NCBI GenBank assembly: GCA_018663485.1
Contig: JABJQI010000138.1
Coordinates: 1-9,976 of the forward strand
Length of the DNA: 9,976 nucleotides
Origin: Opitutia bacterium
GTDB taxonomy: Bacteria; Verrucomicrobiota; Verrucomicrobiia; Opitutales; Coraliomargaritaceae
Reading direction: 5' to 3'
In this document: in pieces, positions 6,219 through 9,976 of the stretch
Layout: each line of letters begins with the position of its first letter
How positions within the stretch are numbered: the first letter of the stretch is position 1
Notes under the pieces: model-generated
What the model was told of the DNA's origin: nothing
The model's database searches: none
Seen by the model: the letters and a program-made list of their open reading frames with translations, nothing else
Translations under genes and position numbers: made by a program

Positions 6219-7874
6219 TTAAGCGTCGCCAGCACTAAGAATCAGTTGACGGCGGTAGGGACGTAAATGCATCACCTTAAGGATCGCTGTGAAGAGGATT
6301 CCGAACAAGGTGGACGCATAGGCAGCCATGAGGCTGGCTTCGACAATGCCGACTGCGACGAGGATCAAGGAAAGTACGGTGCCGCCGAGACCGACGTAGA
6401 GGCCGAAGTCGAACAAGTTCTCTTCGTTTTCGAGTAGCTTCAGCTTCATGTCTGAGCTGAGTGCTTGCTTGCTGACTTCTTTGATCTTGATTAGGCAGAA
6501 CGAGTAGATCACGAGCTGTATAATAAAGAACAGCGCTAGGACTAGGAGTGTGACTTGGTTGATCTCTTGCATGGCTTTGACGGGTGATTTGATTGATTGA
6601 AGGGTGTCAGCGACGGCAAATTCGAAGCGTGGCCCTGTGTCTGAAATAGATTCTTGAGATTTAAGGATATCGGGTTCGAAGAAGGTCCAAATGGTCAGCA
6701 CGACGACAAAGCTAATGAGTACATCACGTGCCATGACCGTCGGGTTGCTGCGCGATACTGTGCTTGTATTGCCCAAACTGCTGCGCCATGCATTGCCCAT
6801 GGCGAAAGCGAACGCTAAACCAGCGAGAAAGAGCAGAGCAAACTTGAGGGCTTGTCCGAGTGTGTTGTTACGCAGTGTGATCTTGACGAAACTCTGCGGA
6901 CGGAAGGGCGCCAGAAAGCTTTGGACAGTGCCGGGAAGGGAGCTGGGCCGGTAGATTGGCTGCTCGGAGTTGATTAAGTAGCTCACGGCGCCCGGGCCAT
7001 GACGCAGTGCGAAGTCCAGATCTTGATTGCCAGTTTCGGTTTGCTCGGCGAGGTAGGGATAAAGCGCGTCGGGAGCTTCTGAGAATCGCAGTGCGGTATA
7101 GTTTTCGGCAATTCGATCTGGCTGCGCGCGAAAGAGGGCTGCCATTTGCGACCAATTGCCGAGTGTTTCGGTCAATTCTGCAAGACTGACTAATGAGATG
7201 TAGTCGAGTTGACGACCAAGCGAGAGGGTGCCGATGATTAGATCTTCGCAGGCGATGGTGGCTTCTGCGTTATAGCCTGCGGCCAAAGTTGCCAGATTAC
7301 CAATTTGTTGGGCGAGGCTGGGTTGAAAATGCCCGCCTTCGATGAGTAGGGCGAGTGTGAGCACGCCAGCATCATATGGAGCTCCAGCTGCGTGACTCGC
7401 AGGGTGAAGGCGTGATAGGCCTGCAATATCGCGAATACTTAAAAGAGCGGTAACGTTGCGATTACGCGAAGTGGTGAGTGATTCAGTGAGTGAGGCGCGT
7501 TCGCTGCGCGGTAGTAATTGGGGGATGACGGCCCGACTTTTACGCTGAGTGACGCTGCGTTTGAGTAAATCTTCAAAGTCGCGGTCAGGCCCGCCGCTAC
7601 TGGCAAAGTTCGGGTTTTTGTCTAAAAGCAGTTGAATCTGCTTCTGTTGGGCTGGGTCTTGACTGCCTGTGGCTACTGCGAATCGTTGCGCTGGCCCGAC
7701 ATAGGCGGCGTTGATTTCCTCCCAAATCTTGTCTTCAACTGAACTATTGTTAACACCCGCTAACTCGACCACGCTCGGATCAACCGAGCGTATCTGTGTT
7801 GGCACCAGCAGCGCCGTGAGGGCCAATGCGGTGGCAATGATCAGTAGAGTAAGCGTTTTGAGTAAAGCGAACAT
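6219..7874 (-). CDS. Six-helix membrane protein with C-terminal MotA/TolQ/ExbB-like channel core
   Basis: A 551-aa inner-membrane protein. I read helices at about 5-25, 338-360, 383-401, 440-462, 487-510 and 512-533. Positive charges cluster in 361-382, 463-486 and the C-terminal tail (HLRPYRRQ), giving a consistent model with residues about 28-337 as a large, largely helical extracytoplasmic domain. The last two helices carry YVGLGGTVLSLILV (493-506) and LMAAYASTLFGILFTAIL (515-532). These resemble the GLxGTV and ATLxGxL segments of TolQ/MotA helices, and T499 and T522 sit where those proteins have polar ion-path residues. The cytoplasmic loop between helices 4 and 5 is only about 24 residues, much shorter than in TolQ. 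The next gene supplies a one-helix Asp-containing partner, as in TolQ-TolR or MotA-MotB. No Shine-Dalgarno; a promoter-like pair lies just upstream. The ion-motor role is an inference; the membrane topology is better supported. Confidence 0.82.
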   Translation of the reverse strand: MFALLKTLTLLIIATALALTALLVPTQIRSVDPSVVELAGVNNSSVEDKIWEEINAAYVGPAQRFAVATGSQDPAQQKQIQLLLDKNPNFASSGGPDRDFEDLLKRSVTQRKSRAVIPQLLPRSERASLTESLTTSRNRNVTALLSIRDIAGLSRLHPASHAAGAPYDAGVLTLALLIEGGHFQPSLAQQIGNLATLAAGYNAEATIACEDLIIGTLSLGRQLDYISLVSLAELTETLGNWSQMAALFRAQPDRIAENYTALRFSEAPDALYPYLAEQTETGNQDLDFALRHGPGAVSYLINSEQPIYRPSSLPGTVQSFLAPFRPQSFVKITLRNNTLGQALKFALLFLAGLAFAFAMGNAWRSSLGNTSTVSRSNPTVMARDVLISFVVVLTIWTFFEPDILKSQESISDTGPRFEFAVADTLQSIKSPVKAMQEINQVTLLVLALFFIIQLVIYSFCLIKIKEVSKQALSSDMKLKLLENEENLFDFGLYVGLGGTVLSLILVAVGIVEASLMAAYASTLFGILFTAILKVMHLRPYRRQLILSAGDA

Positions 7875-7884
7875 GTCTTATAGT

Positions 7885-7913
7885 AATATAGACTTTGAAG
7901 ATGACGGTCTCAG
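7885..7913 (-). promoter_or_regulatory. Candidate promoter of the membrane cassette
   Basis: On the minus strand, CTGAGA (7913-7908, four of six matches to TTGACA) is followed after 17 nt by TATATT (7890-7885, five of six to TATAAT). Transcription would begin near 7878, only about 4 nt before the ATG at 7874, implying a nearly leaderless message. That fits the absence of a Shine-Dalgarno, but the match may be chance. Confidence 0.3.
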
Positions 7914-8007
7914 TGGCAAGACGAGATAACGCTAAATATGAGCATTTAGAAGGCCGTGCGCTAGATAAGAATTGCCAAGGGGTGCTTGTGCGTCGTTTGT
8001 TTTGTCG

Positions 8008-8754
8008 ATGGATCGCGAAACTGTGCTCAAATATTTTGATTCTGAACCTGTAGTGGAACACTACGCAAAGGCAGCTGAACGTTTGGGCCTGTGGCAATCT
8101 GAAGAAAAAATATTGACTCGCGTCTTCGAACCCAGCGATTCCTTGCTCGAGCTAGGCTGTGGTGTCGGGCGTATTGCCCTTGGGTTGCATGAGTTGGGCT
8201 ACATCAATATCATGGCGACCGATTATTCCCGTGAGATGATTAAGCGAGCGCGCCATCTATCCACCTTGTTGGAATACAATATCCCGTTGCGTGTCTGCGA
8301 TGCCACGAATTTGGAATTTGATGATAACGCCTTTGATGGTGCTATTTTTGGATTTAACGGGCTGATGCAGATTCCGCAGGCCGCTCAACGTGAGCAGGCA
8401 CTGAGTGAAATCTACCGAGTAATTCGGCCAGGCGCTTGGTTTGTGTTTACCTCGCATGATCGTGATCGTTCACCGCACCGCAGCTACTGGATTCAAGAAC
8501 AGCGGCGGTGGGAAGAGGCTAAGCAGTCGGCGGACTTGGATGATTTCGGTGATCGCACGGAAGCCACAGATGATGGTGATCACTACATGCATGTGCCCTC
8601 CGTGCAGGAAATGGAGGCGGTGCTTGTGCGGGTCGGTTTTCGAGTCGAGGCCACTGTAATGCGTTCCCAACTAGCGCACGAGTCACCAGAAGTGGCAGCC
8701 TTCTCCGACGATTGCCGTTTCTGGGCGGTGCAAAAGCCCGAGGTTTTTAGCTAG
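8008..8754 (+). CDS. Class I SAM-dependent methyltransferase (orphan, substrate unknown)
   Basis: A 248-aa soluble protein, essentially one Rossmann-type methyltransferase domain. Motif I is LLELGCGVGRIA (46-57), the acidic ribose-binding residue is in MATDYSREM (69-77, D72), the adenine-contact segment is RVCDATNLEFDD (95-106), the post-motif is FDGAIFGFNGLMQI (109-122), and the helix before beta 5 ends in IRPGAWFVFTSHD (139-151). The C-terminal half includes an Asp/Glu-rich stretch and a final beta region (FRVEATVM), probably the substrate cover. I chose the ATG at 8008; the frame continues upstream to a TTG at 7972, but those 12 codons look non-coding. There is no Shine-Dalgarno. The small-molecule type (methyltransferase 11/25 superfamily) is most likely, but nothing around it names a substrate. 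Its stop codon shares the tetranucleotide CTAG with the stop of the opposing radC. Confidence 0.9.
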   Translation: MDRETVLKYFDSEPVVEHYAKAAERLGLWQSEEKILTRVFEPSDSLLELGCGVGRIALGLHELGYINIMATDYSREMIKRARHLSTLLEYNIPLRVCDATNLEFDDNAFDGAIFGFNGLMQIPQAAQREQALSEIYRVIRPGAWFVFTSHDRDRSPHRSYWIQEQRRWEEAKQSADLDDFGDRTEATDDGDHYMHVPSVQEMEAVLVRVGFRVEATVMRSQLAHESPEVAAFSDDCRFWAVQKPEVFS

Positions 8755-8776
8755 ATCAAACCTGCTTCGTTGAAGC
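8741..8776. terminator. Dyads spanning the convergent methyltransferase/radC stops (possible bidirectional terminator)
   Basis: AGGTTT (8741-8746) and AAACCT (8758-8763) are inverted arms around a TAGCTA palindrome that contains both stop codons. A second perfect hairpin, GCTTC-GTT-GAAGC (8764-8776), follows at once within the 3' end of radC. No clean T run follows on either strand, so this is only a weak candidate for terminating the two converging transcripts. Confidence 0.3.
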
Positions 8777-9470
8777 TGTAGAGACCGAGGCCTTGCGGAT
8801 CTTTGCTCTTTTGACCTAGTATAATATGGTCGATTAGGTCGATGCCAATGACCTTGGCGGCCTCACGTAGTTGGCGAGTTACTTGTATGTCGGCACGGCT
8901 AGGAGCGGGGTCACCGCTTGGATGGTTGTGAGCGACGAGGATGGCCGAGGCGCTAAGCTTGATTGCTTGCTTGAATACTTCCCTAGGGTGCACGAGACAC
9001 GATGACGCCGTTCCCACGCTCACTTCGATACGCTTAATTAGGCGATTTTTACGATCGAGGCAGAGTGTCCAAAAATGCTCGACCTCTTCGCCTGCGATCA
9101 GAGTGCGAAAGTGGTTTGCCACAACTTCGGGTGTATCGAAGATTGTTTCGACCGCATCGTCTTCTTGCAGAACACGGCGAGCGAAATCCATGACTGCCAT
9201 CAATTGAAGTGACTTAACGGTGCCGATTCCCTTGATCTTCCTGAAGTCGACGGCCGTCCAGCGCAATAGCTGGGTGAGTGAGCCTGCGGTCGTGAGTAAG
9301 TCGCTAGACATGGTGAGCACATCAATGCCGGCCGGACCACTGCGTAAAATCATTGCGAGGATTTCACTGTCACTGAGTGCTCTGGCACCGTGCGTGGCCA
9401 GCCGCTCTTGTGGTCGCTCGCTGGCGACCATGTCTTTGATGCGGCGGTGTGTTCGATATAAGATGCTCAT
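8751..9470 (-). CDS. radC: RadC family JAB/MPN-domain protein
   Basis: A widespread bacterial protein historically called DNA repair protein RadC; its true biochemical role is unsettled. From the ATG at 9470 it has 239 aa, near the usual 220-230. Residues about 10-45 hold the family start IKDMVASERPQERL and ALSDSEILAMILRSG; residues about 60-100 hold a helix-hairpin-helix-like region (FRKIKGIGTVKSLQL). The C-terminal half is the JAB domain with LCLDRKNRLI, VHPREVFKQAI and the complete JAMM metal motif HNHPSGDPAPSRAD (H181, H183, D194, with a Glu near 128-129). The metal site therefore looks intact. An upstream in-frame ATG at 9500 (249 aa) is less likely: a promoter-like TTGCAA-16 nt-CATAAT lies inside that extension, and its extra residues read MKKNCIISER from an A8 tract. 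It converges on the methyltransferase gene and diverges from rlmN. Confidence 0.94.
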   Translation of the reverse strand: MSILYRTHRRIKDMVASERPQERLATHGARALSDSEILAMILRSGPAGIDVLTMSSDLLTTAGSLTQLLRWTAVDFRKIKGIGTVKSLQLMAVMDFARRVLQEDDAVETIFDTPEVVANHFRTLIAGEEVEHFWTLCLDRKNRLIKRIEVSVGTASSCLVHPREVFKQAIKLSASAILVAHNHPSGDPAPSRADIQVTRQLREAAKVIGIDLIDHIILGQKSKDPQGLGLYSFNEAGLI

Positions 9471-9480
9471 GCGTTCACTT

Positions 9481-9508
9481 ATTATGCAATTTTTTTTCAT
9501 TTTTGCAA
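9481..9508 (-). promoter_or_regulatory. Candidate radC promoter
   Basis: On the minus strand, TTGCAA (9508-9503) is separated by 16 nt from CATAAT (9486-9481), which is preceded by TG two bases before the core A. Transcription would begin near 9474, just before the ATG at 9470 and inside the longer reading frame, favouring the shorter RadC. The region also carries a T8 run (9490-9497 on the plus strand) and two TGCAAT words. Confidence 0.35.
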
Positions 9509-9571
9509 TCCCGAAGCCTGAGTGGTCAGATTTCGTTGGAGATTCTTAGGAATCCGTGCACCTTCGCCCTC

Positions 9572-9976
9572 GTGAAATTTACACCTGCAAAACCGAGCCT
9601 ATTTGGCGAAACTCTAGAAAGCCTCAAAGAGAGCGTCGAAGCGGCGGGCTTTCCGAGCTTTCGTGCGAAGCAGGTGATGGAGTGGCTCTACAAGAAGCGC
9701 GTGGATCAGTGGGACGCGATGAGCAACTTGCCGAAAGCCTTTCGCACGTGGTTGGATGATAACTATATCTTATATCCGACCTCATCGTTGATTAATAAGC
9801 GCTCGGACGATGTCACTCAGAAGCTATTGCTGGAGCTGGAAGACAAATCCTTGATCGAGACGGTGCTGATCCGTGCGCCACAGACAGGAGTGGGACAGGA
9901 GAATTCTCGCAAGACTGTATGTGTGTCGATTCAGGTCGGCTGCGCCTATGGTTGTAAATTTTGTGCGTCGGGTTTG
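9572..9976 (+). CDS. rlmN: 23S rRNA (adenine2503-C2)-methyltransferase RlmN, N-terminal part (truncated by window end)
   Basis: Radical-SAM enzyme that methylates C2 of A2503 in 23S rRNA (and in many bacteria A37 of some tRNAs). The 135 visible codons run to the end of the window without a stop. The N-terminal helical RNA-binding domain is recognisable: LESLKESVEAAGFPSFRAKQ (15-34), VMEWLYKKRVDQWDAMSNLP (35-54), followed by SLIETVLIRAP (93-103) and KTVCVSIQVGCAYGCKFCAS (114-133). C124, C128 and C131 form the CxxxCxxC that holds the 4Fe-4S cluster. The start is GTG at 9572, chosen because it begins at the expected distance before the FRAKQ motif. A TTG at 9536 is also in frame, but neither has a Shine-Dalgarno. 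It diverges from radC with about 100 bp between them. A Cfr-like resistance paralogue is not excluded by this fragment but is less likely. Confidence 0.95.
   Translation, partial: MKFTPAKPSLFGETLESLKESVEAAGFPSFRAKQVMEWLYKKRVDQWDAMSNLPKAFRTWLDDNYILYPTSSLINKRSDDVTQKLLLELEDKSLIETVLIRAPQTGVGQENSRKTVCVSIQVGCAYGCKFCASGL

Noticed and set aside
4145..7874. A Zorya (ZorAB) anti-phage system
   Set aside because: ZorA has a long cytoplasmic tail and ZorB a peptidoglycan-binding domain, with ZorC/D or ZorE partners. None of these is present; the similarity is limited to the motor-helix logic.
9471..9500. The A8 tract at a possible longer radC start as a phase-variation switch
   Set aside because: The tract lies outside the conserved RadC protein, a promoter-like element sits inside the extension, and a shorter ATG fits the family, so slippage there would probably not change the protein.
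9556..9759. A 67-aa plus-strand frame starting ATG-less at 9556
   Set aside because: It overlaps the start of rlmN in another frame; the frame from 9572 carries all the RlmN motifs, so this is a shadow.
1..9976. tRNA/rRNA genes, CRISPR arrays, insertion sequences, integrases, riboswitches
   Set aside because: I saw no tRNA-like cloverleaf, no regularly spaced repeats, no transposase or integrase motifs and no recognisable riboswitch core on either strand.

Overview
The window carries nine genes, eight of them complete, in a dense bacterial layout with no sign of mobile DNA, CRISPR arrays or stable RNA genes. Almost no start codon has a recognisable Shine-Dalgarno sequence, A/T-rich -10-like boxes sit very close to several starts, and a membrane-protein family with the N-terminal motif ICDFLLLSMLALARFD is present. 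Together with the XylR-type regulator these features suggest Verrucomicrobiota, perhaps a marine Opitutales/Puniceicoccales relative. This taxonomic placement is inference from impression, not from a search.

Left part (about 1-3160): a XylR-like AraC-family regulator on the minus strand diverges from a plus-strand pair encoding 2-keto-3-deoxygluconate (KDG) kinase and KDPG aldolase. These two enzymes form the bottom half of uronate/polysaccharide catabolism: KDG is phosphorylated to KDPG, which is split into pyruvate and glyceraldehyde-3-phosphate. The intergenic region is very A/T-rich and holds three related copies of a CGCTAAATAT-like decamer, which are candidate operators.

Next (3235-4164) is a one-protein fusion of an ArsR-type winged-helix repressor and an SAM-dependent methyltransferase, with a small perfect dyad just upstream. 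It converges, with a 20-bp overlap, on a minus-strand three-gene membrane cassette (4145-7874).

That cassette is the most interesting part. Its first gene (6219-7874) encodes a six-helix membrane protein. The last helices resemble the MotA/TolQ/ExbB ion-channel core, and a large extracytoplasmic domain precedes them. The second gene (4580-6109) encodes a protein with one N-terminal helix carrying an Asp in the MotB/TolR/ExbD position, then a coiled coil of over 200 residues, then a C-terminal domain that looks like a trypsin fold without its catalytic residues. The third encodes a small four-helix membrane protein. My inference is an ion-driven stator or rotary complex with an unusual periplasmic rod and head.

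Right part (7875-9976): an orphan SAM methyltransferase (plus) converges on radC (minus) so tightly that both stop codons use the same CTAG tetranucleotide. Divergent from radC, rlmN (23S rRNA A2503 methyltransferase) starts and runs off the window just after its radical-SAM CxxxCxxC motif.
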